NCBI GenBank assembly: GCA_963633225.1
Contig: CAVGXR010000061.1
Coordinates: forward strand, 1 to 64,000
From: F23-B02 sp963633225
GTDB taxonomy: Bacteria > Bacillota > Clostridia > Oscillospirales > Oscillospiraceae
DNA length: 64,000 nt
Direction: 5' to 3'
This document shows positions 1 through 8,548 of the stretch, in pieces. The notes beneath the pieces are model-generated. The model was given only the letters and a program-made list of their open reading frames with translations. It searched no databases and had not been told where the DNA came from. Position numbers and translations under genes: made by a program. Position 1 is the stretch's first letter, and each line of letters opens with the position of its first letter.

Positions 1-586
1 CGATGAAATACTCGGACTCCTCAAAGGTGATGCCGACCGCCGCAAAGACGACCGCAAAGTTTTCTCCGTCGCCGAGAACTCGCGCCTGACGGGCTATCTG
101 AGCCGCCAGCGCCGCATGAGGAAGGCCGGAGGCCGAGAATATAGGCAGCTTCTGGCCGCGCACGAGGGTGTTCAGGCCGTCTATCGTTGAAACGCCGGTC
201 TGGATAAACTCCGCCGGATAAGCGCGTGCCGCCGGATTCATGGGCATACCGTTGATGTCGCGGTGAGCCTCGGCCAGAAGCTCAGGGCCGCCGTCGATGG
301 GCTGACCCATGCCGTTGAATACGCGGCCAAGCATATCCTCGGAAACGGCAAGCTCCAGCGGGTGGCCGAGGAATCTTACCTTGGTCTGCGCAAGATTTAT
401 GCCCTGCGCCGAGTCAAAAAGCTGAACGACCGCTCTGTCGCCCTCAACCTCGAGCACCTTGCCGCGGCGCGTCTGACCGTTCTGGAGTTCTATCTCGCAC
501 AGCTCGTCGTAGGTAACGCCCTCGACCTGCTCGACGATCATAAGGGGATTTGCTATCTGCCGTATGGTCTTATAATCTTTAATCAT
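1..586 (-). CDS. ntpB: V-type ATP synthase subunit B (3' part beyond left edge)
   Basis: Non-catalytic regulatory subunit of the V1 head, forming the A3B3 hexamer with subunit A. The N-terminal 195 residues are present; the C-terminus lies beyond position 1. The protein opens MIKDYKTIRQIANPLMIVEQ and contains the family stretch GVSTIDGLNTLVRGQKLPIF, where a degenerate P-loop region sits in B subunits. The ATG overlaps the TGA of the upstream A gene (ATGA at 583-586), so translation is probably coupled. It is the last complete start of the ATPase operon in the window; subunit D would be expected beyond the edge. Identification is firm. Confidence 0.95.
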   Translation of the reverse strand, partial: MIKDYKTIRQIANPLMIVEQVEGVTYDELCEIELQNGQTRRGKVLEVEGDRAVVQLFDSAQGINLAQTKVRFLGHPLELAVSEDMLGRVFNGMGQPIDGGPELLAEAHRDINGMPMNPAARAYPAEFIQTGVSTIDGLNTLVRGQKLPIFSASGLPHAALAAQIARQARVLGDGENFAVVFAAVGITFEESEYFI

Positions 587-2352
587 GCGTCCTCACCTCC
601 TGCGATGACCGCATTGATCTCTGTCTTCATCTGCTCCATGATGGAGGCATACTCCTGCTTGTAGCTGTCGGGAGAAACCATTTTTGCACGGCCTATGCGT
701 TCCTTCGCGCCGATCGAGAACAGTGCCTTCATATCCGCGCCCTTGCTGAGCGCGTCGCGTCCGAGAGCGTCAAAGCTGAGGATCATGCGCATAAGCTCAA
801 ACTGCTTGTCGTAGGACGAGTATGCGTCCTCCTCGACGAAGGCATTCTGCTGCAAAAAGTCCTCGCGCAGCATCTTTGCCGTTTCCATCGTGAGCCTGTC
901 TGCGGGGCTGAGCGCATCCTGACCGACGAGACGGACGATCTCCTGAAGCTCGTTTTCCTCCTGAAGGATGTGCATCGCCTTGTCACGGTTTGCCATGTAC
1001 TCAGGGCCGAACTGCTCGTTATACCACTTTGACAGCGTATCGACATACAGCGAATATGAGGTAAGCCAGTTTATCGCCGGAAAATGGCGGGCATAGGCAA
1101 GCGAGGAGTCGAGCGCCCAGAACACCTTGACGATGCGCATCGTCGCCTGCGAAACAGGCTCTGATATATCGCCGCCGGGAGGCGAAACTGCGCCGATCGC
1201 GGTGACCGAGCCGCGCCGCCCGTCCGAGCCGAGGCATTCGACAACGCCAGCACGCTCGTAGAACTGTGCTATGCGCGAGGCAAGGTAGGCAGGATAGCCT
1301 TCCTCGCCGGGCATCTCCTCAAGACGGCCAGACATCTCACGCAGAGCCTCCGCCCAGCGCGAGGTGGAGTCGGCCAGAACCGCAACGTCATAGCCCATGT
1401 CGCGGAAATACTCGGCGATGGTTATGCCCGTGTAGATAGACGCTTCACGCGCCGCGACAGGCATATCCGAGGTGTTTGCTATGAGAACCGTTCTCTTCAT
1501 CAGCGGCTCTCCGTTTCGGGGGTCTGTCAGCTCAGGAAACTCCATGAGAACGTCGGTCATCTCGTTGCCGCGCTCGCCGCAGCCTATGTAAATGACTATA
1601 TCAACGTCTGACCACTTTGCAAGCTGGTGCTGAACAACGGTCTTGCCCGAGCCAAAGGGTCCGGGAACTGCCGCCGTGCCGCCCTTTGCTATGGGAAACA
1701 GCGTGTCGATTATTCTCTGGCCGGAGTTCATCGGGCGCGTGGGCATACTCTTTGAGGCATAGGGGCGGCTTATGCGGACAGGCCACTTCTGCATCAGCGT
1801 GAGCTCATGCCGCTCTCCCTTTTTATCCTCCAGCACAGCGACCGTTTCCGTTACGGTGAAGTCGCCGCCGCTTATACTGACGAGTCTGCCGCTCAGCTCG
1901 GGCGGCACCATGATCTTGTGAAGTATCGCGCTCGTCTCCTGAACAGTGCCGATAACGTCGCCGCCGGAGAGCTCGTCGCCCTCGTGCGCCGTGGGCACAA
2001 AGCTCCACTTTTTGCTGCGGTTGAGTGCGGGAACATCGGTGCCGCGGCTTATCGTAGCGCCGGTGAGCTCGCGTATCTCCGGCAGGGGGCGCTGGATGCC
2101 GTCATAGATATTCTCCAGCATACCGGGTCCGAGCTCGACGGACATCGGCATACCCGATGTTTCGACCACAGCGCCCGGTCCGAGACCTGAGGTCTCCTCA
2201 TAGACCTGTATCGAAGCGCTGTCGCCGGTCATGTTAAGTATCTCGCCTATAAGTCTGTCGGGACCTACGCGCACAACGTCGGAAACGTTCGCGTCGCCAA
2301 GCCCCTCCGCGACTACAAGCGGGCCTGAGACCTTTATTATAGTTCCGCTCAT
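583..2352 (-). CDS. ntpA: V-type ATP synthase catalytic subunit A
   Basis: Catalytic subunit of the V1 head, which hydrolyses or makes ATP. The 589-residue length is normal for the family. Walker A is GPFGSGKTVVQ near residue 235, Walker B lies in the DVAVLADSTSRWAEALREM region, and the A-subunit-specific bulge (residues about 115-190) is present. The gene lies 17 bases after the stop of subunit F and its stop overlaps the start of subunit B, as in other bacterial and archaeal A/V-ATPase operons. The ATG is preceded by GAAAGAAAGG, a moderate ribosome site. Confidence 0.97.
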   Translation of the reverse strand: MSGTIIKVSGPLVVAEGLGDANVSDVVRVGPDRLIGEILNMTGDSASIQVYEETSGLGPGAVVETSGMPMSVELGPGMLENIYDGIQRPLPEIRELTGATISRGTDVPALNRSKKWSFVPTAHEGDELSGGDVIGTVQETSAILHKIMVPPELSGRLVSISGGDFTVTETVAVLEDKKGERHELTLMQKWPVRISRPYASKSMPTRPMNSGQRIIDTLFPIAKGGTAAVPGPFGSGKTVVQHQLAKWSDVDIVIYIGCGERGNEMTDVLMEFPELTDPRNGEPLMKRTVLIANTSDMPVAAREASIYTGITIAEYFRDMGYDVAVLADSTSRWAEALREMSGRLEEMPGEEGYPAYLASRIAQFYERAGVVECLGSDGRRGSVTAIGAVSPPGGDISEPVSQATMRIVKVFWALDSSLAYARHFPAINWLTSYSLYVDTLSKWYNEQFGPEYMANRDKAMHILQEENELQEIVRLVGQDALSPADRLTMETAKMLREDFLQQNAFVEEDAYSSYDKQFELMRMILSFDALGRDALSKGADMKALFSIGAKERIGRAKMVSPDSYKQEYASIMEQMKTEINAVIAGGEDA

Positions 2353-2369
2353 ACAGATACCTTTCTTTC

Positions 2370-2693
2370 TTAATTATTCTCGAGGATATTCGTGCCGATG
2401 GCACGCTCTACCGCGGCATTGAGCGCCGAAAGCCCCATGCCGAGACTGCCCTCTCTGCCGGGGATAAGGATTATCGCCGGCTTGGGGCTGTCCTTGAATT
2501 TATCTATCTGGCTTTGAAGCTCCATGGCGATATCCTCCTCGATGTAGATAATCGCAACGTTCTCCCTTTCATGGGTGAGCGTGCGAAGTATCGCCTTTGC
2601 CTCGGTGCTGTCGGCAACAGGATATGCCTCCAGTCCAAGCGCCGTGAAGCCCATAACCGTCTCGCGCCGTCCTATGACCGCAATTTTAAGCAT
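2370..2693 (-). CDS. ntpG: V-type ATP synthase subunit F
   Basis: Small central-stalk subunit (NtpG in Enterococcus nomenclature, F in archaea). It is 107 residues long and opens MLKIAVIGRRETVMGFTALG, the Rossmann-like beta-alpha start typical of V-ATPase F. The ATG at 2693 was chosen over an in-frame upstream one because it aligns with the family start and overlaps the stop of subunit C by 8 bases, as expected in this tightly packed operon. The C-terminal part, roughly residues 75-107, is the mobile helix that inserts in the rotor in studied homologues. Confidence 0.92.
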   Translation of the reverse strand: MLKIAVIGRRETVMGFTALGLEAYPVADSTEAKAILRTLTHERENVAIIYIEEDIAMELQSQIDKFKDSPKPAIILIPGREGSLGMGLSALNAAVERAIGTNILENN

Positions 2694-3690
2694 ACAGATC
2701 ACGCAGCCTTTCCCGTATGGTATCCGCCGGAAGTCCGGCAAGAAGTCCGGTGAGTATCATTCTCAGTGCGGTCACTTCACCCTCGACGGCGGCAAGGTAG
2801 GCTATGACCGGCGCTTCGCCGTAGGCCACAAGCCTTGCGCCCGTCAGATATGCCGTCACCGCATTGTCACAGGCAAGCTCAAGCTCGGTCATCGTGCCGC
2901 CCTTTACTGCTGCCGCGCCAAGCACGGCGGCGGATGCCAGCAGCGTATTGGCGTATATCGCCGCAAGCGTATCGCCCGAGCCGAAGGCCGCAAGGATGCG
3001 CCCCGTGTCTATGCCGCCGCCCGTGATGAGCGCCGTTTTGAGAAACTCGGAGTCCTTGCCCATGCGCATCGTTCGCACCGCGCTTCTGAGGTTTGCAGCG
3101 TCAATGAGCGTCTGCGCATAGCCGCGCAGAAAGCTGCTGCCGAGTCTTTCAGATGCGTCGATGAGCTCCGCGAAATATGCTCTGTCGAGTATGAAGTCGG
3201 CAAGCTGGGGATTGCGTGAGCGTGCCAGCGCACTTTTGGCCTCGACCATTGCCTCTGCCAGCACCGGCGGCAGGCTCAGGTATTTTTCCTCCGCAAAGCT
3301 GCTCTTTAAAAGCTCGGGACTTACCCTTCCCGACTCGCTCATCAGGTCGGAGCGGTCGCGCCCGTCGGCCTCCGTCTTTATGACTATCTTCGCATTGTGG
3401 TAGTCATACCTCATGCGGAATATCTCCACGGGCTCAGGGTCAGGTGATATCCGTGCAAGCTCGGCAAAGATCTCCGCTCTGTGCCCCGCAAGGGCAGCCT
3501 CGACCTGCTTTGCCGAATAACCCGACATGTCCTTATAGCCGCAGTCGGTCAGCATTTTCGCCGCCTCGTCAAAGCTTGGCGCGTCTATCATGCGCTCGGC
3601 CTTGTCACGGCTGAGCATCTTTGCCTCTCTTGCTCTCAGCAGCGCGGAAAGATACAGATATTTTTCTCTGACGCACTTTTTATTTGCCAA
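2686..3690 (-). CDS. ntpC: V-type ATP synthase subunit C (V-ATPase d/C family)
   Basis: Socket subunit linking the central stalk to the membrane rotor ring. The 334-residue all-alpha protein matches the family length (about 330). It has the threefold repeat character of the family, seen as recurring Arg/Tyr helices such as RMRYDYHNAKIVIK near residues 92-105 and the LRRG-like FLRGYAQTLIDAANLRSAVR near 188. It starts with MANKKCVREKYLYLSALLR, normal for subunit C. It lies between E and F in the operon and overlaps the start of F. Confidence 0.93.
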   Translation of the reverse strand: MANKKCVREKYLYLSALLRAREAKMLSRDKAERMIDAPSFDEAAKMLTDCGYKDMSGYSAKQVEAALAGHRAEIFAELARISPDPEPVEIFRMRYDYHNAKIVIKTEADGRDRSDLMSESGRVSPELLKSSFAEEKYLSLPPVLAEAMVEAKSALARSRNPQLADFILDRAYFAELIDASERLGSSFLRGYAQTLIDAANLRSAVRTMRMGKDSEFLKTALITGGGIDTGRILAAFGSGDTLAAIYANTLLASAAVLGAAAVKGGTMTELELACDNAVTAYLTGARLVAYGEAPVIAYLAAVEGEVTALRMILTGLLAGLPADTIRERLRDLYA

Positions 3691-3726
3691 TTCATTCCCT
3701 CCCTTTTCGGGATATGCAGCGGCGCA

Positions 3727-4326
3727 TCATTCAAACAGCACTGCCGCGACCTCTGATGAAAGGGCGCTGCGGAGCTTGCGAATGATCGCGTCTATGCTGC
3801 AATTTGTCTCTATGCCGCCGAAGCGGACGATCAGCCCGCCGGAGATATCTGCCGTGTCCTCGCTGAGGCTGAGTCCGCCGTGCACTCCCTTTGCCGAGAG
3901 CAGCTCGTTTGCCGCCTTGCATACGGCCTTGCCGAGCTCCTTGCGGTCGCTTTCATTGAGCAGCAGCTCCTCCTCGCCGGTGGTGGCCGCCTCAGCCGCC
4001 ATGCGTGCGAGAAACTGCGTGTATTTATCACGCGGCATATTGACTATCTCGTCGCGTGCGGCATCAAAGGCTGAGGACACCATCTCCTGCTTTACGGAAA
4101 GGACGCTCTTTTTTGCCTCCATCTCCGCAATGCGGCGGCTGCCGCTGAGGATATCCTCGCACTCGGCATTGCCCGCCTGCGTGAGTTTTTCATATTCTTC
4201 AAGCGCCTGCTTAAAGCATTCGGCGCGTATCTCCTCGGCCTGCTTTGACGCTGCATCCGTTATTTTCTTCGCCTCAGCGTCGCCGTCGGCTCGTATATGT
4301 GCGATTATTTTTTCAGTGCCTTTCAT
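3727..4326 (-). CDS. ntpE: V-type ATP synthase subunit E
   Basis: Peripheral stalk (stator) subunit. Of its 199 residues, the first 100 or so are a charged, Ala/Glu/Lys-rich coiled coil, followed by a globular domain ending with the usual GGLIVRFGGIETNCSIDA stretch (residues about 162-180), characteristic of V-ATPase E. It lies 36 bases upstream of subunit C and about 40 bases downstream of K. It pairs with the G/H subunit at the head of the operon. Confidence 0.93.
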   Translation of the reverse strand: MKGTEKIIAHIRADGDAEAKKITDAASKQAEEIRAECFKQALEEYEKLTQAGNAECEDILSGSRRIAEMEAKKSVLSVKQEMVSSAFDAARDEIVNMPRDKYTQFLARMAAEAATTGEEELLLNESDRKELGKAVCKAANELLSAKGVHGGLSLSEDTADISGGLIVRFGGIETNCSIDAIIRKLRSALSSEVAAVLFE

Positions 4327-4364
4327 GGTAAAGCCCTGCCTTTATGTTAAATTTCACCGTCGGA

Positions 4365-4847
4365 TCAGATGTACAGCAGCATCATCATTGATGCAAGCAG
4401 GGACAAAATTGCGTAGAACTCAACGGTGATGCACAGGATCATGCCCTTTGCCCAGTGGTCGGGGTTCTTTGCAAGCAGGTTTATCGAGGCCGCTGCGACC
4501 TTGCCCTGACCGATAGCGGAAACGAGACCGCCGATAGCGATGGGCATGCAGGCTGCGAAGTAACGGCAGCCGTCTATAAACGAGAGGTTCGCCGCCGTGC
4601 CGTCGAACAGACCCATGTTCATGATGGCGACGAAGAAAACGACCAGACCGTACAGTCCCTGCGTGCCGGGGATGACCTGAAGGATCAGCGTCTTACCGAA
4701 CTTTGAGGGGTCCTCGGTGACAAGTCCCGCGCCGGCCTCGCCCGCGATACCTGTACCGACTGCCGAGCCTGCGCCGGCCATACATGCAGCAAGGCCAGCA
4801 CCGAGAAGGCCTATTGCAAGGCCGGTGTGTGCAAACAGAAATTCCAT
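4365..4847 (-). CDS. ntpK: V-type ATP synthase subunit K, proteolipid ring, Na+-type ligands
   Basis: Membrane rotor subunit of 160 residues with four transmembrane helices, the tandem-duplicated 16-kDa form found in bacterial V-ATPases. The ion site described for Enterococcus hirae NtpK (Thr64, Gln65, Tyr68, Gln110, Glu139) has counterparts here: PGTQGLYG gives Thr62, Gln63 and Tyr66; GQGKVAA gives Gln114; VEFYAIL gives Glu143. This argues for Na+ rather than H+ transport, by family knowledge rather than by test. The ribosome site AGGAGG lies a few bases before the ATG. Confidence 0.95.
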   Translation of the reverse strand: MEFLFAHTGLAIGLLGAGLAACMAGAGSAVGTGIAGEAGAGLVTEDPSKFGKTLILQVIPGTQGLYGLVVFFVAIMNMGLFDGTAANLSFIDGCRYFAACMPIAIGGLVSAIGQGKVAAASINLLAKNPDHWAKGMILCITVEFYAILSLLASMMMLLYI

Positions 4848-4862
4848 GAATTTTTCCTCCTA

Positions 4863-6815
4863 TTATTCTTCCGCTATATCGTAATATTTTGTACTTACTT
4901 CAAGTGGTTTGAACGCTCTGCCGCCGTCCTTGTAGAACTTGCCGAAATACTCGAGGCACTGAAGCCTCAGATCGTGTACATAGCAGCCCAGAAGGTTCAG
5001 GGCAAAGTTCAGGCAGTGTCCTATAAGGAACACGGGGATAAACAGCCAGAGGCTGTTTGCTATGCCGCCGATGGTATTGAACACCGTTGCTATAACGCTG
5101 CCGGCAAGCATCAGCGCCATGATTCGGGAATAGGAAAGTATATCGCCGAACCAGCCGGTCACCGTGTTGTACAGCGTTGCAAACAGGCTCGTTATCTTGC
5201 CGAAGCCCTTTGCGCCGCGGCTTCCGCCGTAGAAAAGCATCACGCAGCCGATAATGAGCAGCACCGGCACATTTCCGATATTGCCGACCTTGAGCACTGC
5301 CAGGACAGCGCCGATAAGGATGACCCACAGCGAGCCCTCCTCCCAGAACGCTCCGGCCGCGTCGCCGCTTTTTATCTTCTCGACAACGCTCACGACCATG
5401 CCCGTGTTCAAATGGATAAGGCCGAGCACCATTGCGCCGATGAGGACCGTCATAACGTCGGTCATGGGGTTAAACAGGCACCACAGCTCGCCCCATCCGT
5501 CGGGCTTGCCGAGGATCTTTCCGAGCTGCGAGAGCGCATCTCCGAAAAAGCCGCCGGTCAATATGCCCATGACGAAGGTCGAAATGCCGCAGTACAGAAG
5601 AAGCTGGCAGAAGCTCAGTGTGCCCCTGCGCGGATGTATCTTCTTCATTGCGACGACCGCAGCGAGGATCATTATCAGGCCGTAGCCCATGTCCGCCATC
5701 ATCAGCCCGTAAAACAGGATGAAAAACGGTGCCATCAGCGGGTTCGGGTCAACGCCGTCATATGACGGCAGGCTGTACATGTTCGTGACCGTGTTAAGGG
5801 CGTTTGTCAGCTTATTGTTGCGAAGTGAAACGGGAACATCAGGATATTCCTCGGGCTCGGGATCGCTGAGCTCCCATGCACAGTCGAACGTCTCAAGACA
5901 GTCCTCCAGCTCGGGTATTCTTCTGGCAAGCACCCAGCCCTGAAGCGCGACGGCGCTTTCCATGCCGTATAGCCGGCCTTCGGCCTCGGCGTAGGCGAGC
6001 TTTGTCTCCATTCTGTCGGCGCTGAGTCTGAGCTCCTGCCGGTATACGCCCATGGCGCTTATCTCGCTGATAAGTGCTTGCTTTCGTTCGGCCTGCTCCG
6101 CGAGCTCGGCGCTGAGCTTTTCCGTGCTCTCTGCCGCAGTACCCTCGGCGTTTCCGAAGGACGCTATCGAGAAGTTGTGCGCTCTCAACGCATCCAGCGC
6201 CGCAGGAAGATCCTCCTTAAAGCAGATAAGCGCCAGATAGTGCTGCGCACTGTCGTCGGAAACGGAAACGAGCTCCGCCTCCTCGGTGACCTCCGCAAGG
6301 CTCTGCCGCACGGCGGAAGGCTCCGTCAGTGCCGGTGTAAAGCCAAGCGTCACGGCACAGCGCTGCGTTCCCTGTCCGTCAAGCGGATAGTCCAGCCCCA
6401 GCCACGGCTTGAGCGCGTCGATCGCGCCCGAAATACGTGCGCTCTCGGCGTTTATCCTGCGCACCGTTTCGTCGATCGTGACTATCCTGTGCGCGGTGTC
6501 GAGCGTGGCCTGAAGCATCGAATCGTCAAGCAGCGTTTTCATCTCGGTCTCCGGCTTCGGTGAAAGAAGTCCCTTCTTGACAGGCGCATACCTGTCGAGA
6601 AGCTCCACTGCCTGAACGAGCACGCCATAATCGGTCCTGCACCTTGTCGCATCGCTTCCCTCTTTGGAAAGATGCTGCCGCAGCTCCGGCGAGAGCTCGG
6701 AAAGCTCGGGCTCGGATACCTCCATGCAGCCGAGAAGCTGAAGCCTGCGCAGCAGCTCTTTTTTCTGATCGCGGACGGCCAGCAATCTGAGCTTTTTCAT
6801 TTTTTCAATGGCCAT
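4863..6815 (-). CDS. ntpI: V-type ATP synthase subunit I (a-subunit)
   Basis: Membrane stator subunit that carries the ion half-channels next to the K ring. In its 650 residues the N-terminal half (about 1-330) is soluble and helical with coiled-coil stretches, and the C-terminal half has about seven to eight transmembrane helices. The conserved motifs PFFILFYGLMMADMGYGLI (near 355) and FGDILSYSRIMALMLAGSVI (near 560) are hallmarks of the family; the Arg in SYSR is the essential stator arginine. The ATG overlaps the stop of the preceding G/H gene by one base (TAATG). Confidence 0.96.
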   Translation of the reverse strand: MAIEKMKKLRLLAVRDQKKELLRRLQLLGCMEVSEPELSELSPELRQHLSKEGSDATRCRTDYGVLVQAVELLDRYAPVKKGLLSPKPETEMKTLLDDSMLQATLDTAHRIVTIDETVRRINAESARISGAIDALKPWLGLDYPLDGQGTQRCAVTLGFTPALTEPSAVRQSLAEVTEEAELVSVSDDSAQHYLALICFKEDLPAALDALRAHNFSIASFGNAEGTAAESTEKLSAELAEQAERKQALISEISAMGVYRQELRLSADRMETKLAYAEAEGRLYGMESAVALQGWVLARRIPELEDCLETFDCAWELSDPEPEEYPDVPVSLRNNKLTNALNTVTNMYSLPSYDGVDPNPLMAPFFILFYGLMMADMGYGLIMILAAVVAMKKIHPRRGTLSFCQLLLYCGISTFVMGILTGGFFGDALSQLGKILGKPDGWGELWCLFNPMTDVMTVLIGAMVLGLIHLNTGMVVSVVEKIKSGDAAGAFWEEGSLWVILIGAVLAVLKVGNIGNVPVLLIIGCVMLFYGGSRGAKGFGKITSLFATLYNTVTGWFGDILSYSRIMALMLAGSVIATVFNTIGGIANSLWLFIPVFLIGHCLNFALNLLGCYVHDLRLQCLEYFGKFYKDGGRAFKPLEVSTKYYDIAEE

Positions 6816-7129
6816 TACTCGTTCACGATCCTTTCCGCGATAAGTTTCGCCGCAGCTTCACGGCGGCTTTCGGCCTTGGCGCGGAGCACAGCCTTTTTGT
6901 TCTCGGCCTGCAGGTATATCTCCTGTGCCTCTTTCTTTGCCTCGGCGCTTGCTTCGTCTCTGCGCCCGGCAAGCTCCTTTGCGGCCTTCTCCCTCGCCTC
7001 GGCGATGTCTGCTTTGCCGGCAAGCTCGGCCTGCGCGATCATTTTCTTGGCCTCCGCCTGCGCCTCGGCAAGGCCGAGACGGACGCTTTCCTCCGCCGCG
7101 CTTATTCCGGCAATCTCATCAAATGCCAT
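6815..7129 (-). CDS. ntpF: V-type ATP synthase subunit G/H (peripheral stalk)
   Basis: First gene of the ATPase operon. It encodes 104 residues, almost entirely an Ala/Glu/Lys-rich coiled coil, the expected partner of subunit E in the peripheral stalk. It opens MAFDEIAGISAAEESVRLGL, a typical start for subunit H/NtpF in clostridia. The ribosome site GGGAGGAG stands just before the ATG. Sequence similarity alone is weak for such a coiled coil; the assignment rests mostly on position ahead of I, K, E, C, F, A and B. Confidence 0.85.
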   Translation of the reverse strand: MAFDEIAGISAAEESVRLGLAEAQAEAKKMIAQAELAGKADIAEAREKAAKELAGRRDEASAEAKKEAQEIYLQAENKKAVLRAKAESRREAAAKLIAERIVNE

Positions 7130-7382
7130 CAGATCTCCTCCCTTCGTTAATTTTCTTTATACAATATTAAATTTTATGACATTGAATATTTCTAATATGT
7201 TAATAATAACAAAATCACTTTCAAAATTCAACATATTTTGTGCATTATATATTGACAATCTTCAAGCAATTTAAATTGTTAAATTAGTATCCCGCGTTAC
7301 CGTAATATTCAAGTCTCCGCAAGCCATTGATAATTCAGAAGTCTGATTTTCAGGCTCTGAGCCGAAGAATATAGTTTGTTAA

Positions 7383-7401
7383 TTAACATACTATATGTTA
7401 A
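7383..7401. promoter_or_regulatory. Palindrome, candidate operator
   Basis: Perfect 8-base arms, TTAACATA and TATGTTAA, separated by three bases, in the divergent promoter region between the V-ATPase operon and the acyltransferase gene. The adjoining TTGTTAA at 7377 makes it loosely like a Rex redox-sensor site, but the spacing is not that of the Rex consensus. The binding protein is unknown. Confidence 0.35.
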
Positions 7402-7507
7402 TCCTTGATTTTGCAATACTTTTTTCGTTTTTTCCAACATTTTTGTCGTGTTTCGCCTTACGGTATCACTTACATTGTTCACGAAATGTAAAAACTTCGC
7501 TTTTTGC

Positions 7508-7536
7508 TTGCCAAAAATGCATTGACCATGTATAAT
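7508..7536 (+). promoter_or_regulatory. Promoter, housekeeping sigma type
   Basis: TTGCCA at 7508-7513 and TATAAT at 7531-7536 with a 17-base spacer, 48 bases before the ATG of the acyltransferase gene. The nearby TTGACC at 7522 is only three bases from the -10 box and cannot be its -35. Confidence 0.75.
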
Positions 7537-7584
7537 GACTAAGTACGATTATTTCAAAATTGTGAAGTACCAAGGAGGCTTCCT

Positions 7585-8466
7585 ATGGCTAACAATTATA
7601 AAAGGCGTGCCGGTGACCGCGTTGACGGCAGACGGCTGCGCTCATTAAACGGCTTTTACAACTTCATTCCCTTTATAATGCCGCAGAGAAACGACGCGCT
7701 CAATTTCTACGAGGAGTCGTTTGAGATCACGAACGCCGACCGCTGGTTCAGAAAGCAGCGCGTTGCCGGCTACAAGGGCATGGGTATGCTGCACCTGCTC
7801 ATCGCGGCCTATGTCCGCGCCTGCGCGTATCTGCCCGGCCTTAACCGCTTCTGCGTCGGCAAGCGTCTGTATGCCCGTGAGGATATCGAGATCGTCATGG
7901 CGGTAAAGCGCAGCCTGAGCATCGACGCTACCGAAACGACCATCAAGGTCGTATTCAAGCCGACCGACACGATCTATGACGTATATAACCGTATGAACGC
8001 GGCCATCGATGAGATCAAGAACTCCGACGGCGAAAACGGCACGGAGGAGTTTGCAAACAAGTTTGCCGCCCTGCCCCGCTTTGTCATAAGCTTTGCCATC
8101 TGGCTGCTGCGCGTTGCCGACTACTTCGGCCTTATCCCGAAGAAGCTGCTGGATGTCAGCCCCTTCCACGGTTCGATGATAATCACCGACCTCGGCTCTC
8201 TCGGCATCGGTCCCATTTATCATCATATCTACAACTTCGGTACGCTGCCGGTGTTTGTCTCCTTCGGTGCAAAGCGCCATGTGCATGAGCTCGACCGCCA
8301 CGGCAACGTTGTTGACCGCAAGTATGTTGACGGCAAGTTCGTTCTCGACGAGCGCACGGTGGACGGTCACTACTACGCAAGCGCCTTCAAGATCATAAAC
8401 CGTATCATTCAGGATCCCTCGGTGCTCGAGGTCCCACCCGCAAAAGTCAACGAGGATATTTTCTAA
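7585..8466 (+). CDS. Stand-alone 2-oxoacid dehydrogenase E2-type acyltransferase domain protein
   Basis: 293 residues with the chloramphenicol-acetyltransferase/E2 catalytic-core fold. Recognisable stretches are RKQRVAGYKGMGMLHLLIAA (about 45-64), SPFHGSMIITDLGSLGIGPI (about 193-212) and the C-terminal DERTVDGHYYASAF (255-268). There is no lipoyl domain, no peripheral-subunit-binding domain and no E1/E3 gene nearby, so it is not part of a normal dehydrogenase complex. In E2 enzymes the motif is DHRxxDG with a catalytic His; here Glu256 takes its place. I recall the same DER form in other clostridial members, so this is probably a family trait. The acyl donor and acceptor are unknown. AAGGAGG at 7572-7578 supports the start, and a terminator follows. 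Confidence 0.75.
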   Translation: MANNYKRRAGDRVDGRRLRSLNGFYNFIPFIMPQRNDALNFYEESFEITNADRWFRKQRVAGYKGMGMLHLLIAAYVRACAYLPGLNRFCVGKRLYAREDIEIVMAVKRSLSIDATETTIKVVFKPTDTIYDVYNRMNAAIDEIKNSDGENGTEEFANKFAALPRFVISFAIWLLRVADYFGLIPKKLLDVSPFHGSMIITDLGSLGIGPIYHHIYNFGTLPVFVSFGAKRHVHELDRHGNVVDRKYVDGKFVLDERTVDGHYYASAFKIINRIIQDPSVLEVPPAKVNEDIF

Positions 8467-8478
8467 ATTTAAATTAAA

Positions 8479-8513
8479 ACGCCTGAGCTCAAAAACAGCT
8501 CAGGCGTATTTTT
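8479..8513 (+). terminator. Intrinsic terminator of the acyltransferase gene
   Basis: Perfect 11-base arms (8479-8489 and 8497-8507), a 7-base loop, then ATTTTTA. Confidence 0.9.
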
Positions 8514-8534
8514 ATGCTCATTTCGGGCAAAATA
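8506..8534 (+). promoter_or_regulatory. Possible sigma-G/sigma-F-like promoter for spoVAD-spoVAE
   Basis: GTATT at 8506 and CAAAATA at 8528-8534 with a 17-base spacer resemble the forespore consensus (GHATR / CATNNTA) loosely. It sits 14 bases upstream of the spoVAD ATG and overlaps the preceding terminator tail. The match is partial; the main argument is that spoVA genes are sigma-G targets in studied species. Confidence 0.3.
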
Positions 8535-8548
8535 TCCGCGGTGATATT

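Larger units (their letters stand above)
7130..7584. other. Divergent intergenic region between the ATPase operon and the acyltransferase gene
   Basis: 455 bases with no gene, AT-rich compared with its neighbours. It holds the promoter of the plus-strand gene (7508-7536), an exact palindrome TTAACATA-N3-TATGTTAA at 7383-7401 that may be an operator, and a short hairpin (GGCTC/GAGCC) near 7353-7363. The minus-strand ATPase promoter should lie here too; TATAAT-like boxes occur (for example around 7250) but none has a convincing -35 at the right distance. No open frame with a ribosome site was found. Confidence 0.6.

Noticed and set aside
7377..7401. Rex redox-sensor box
   Set aside because: TTGTTAA is present but the inverted TTAACAA at the required spacing is not; the palindrome there has a different centre.
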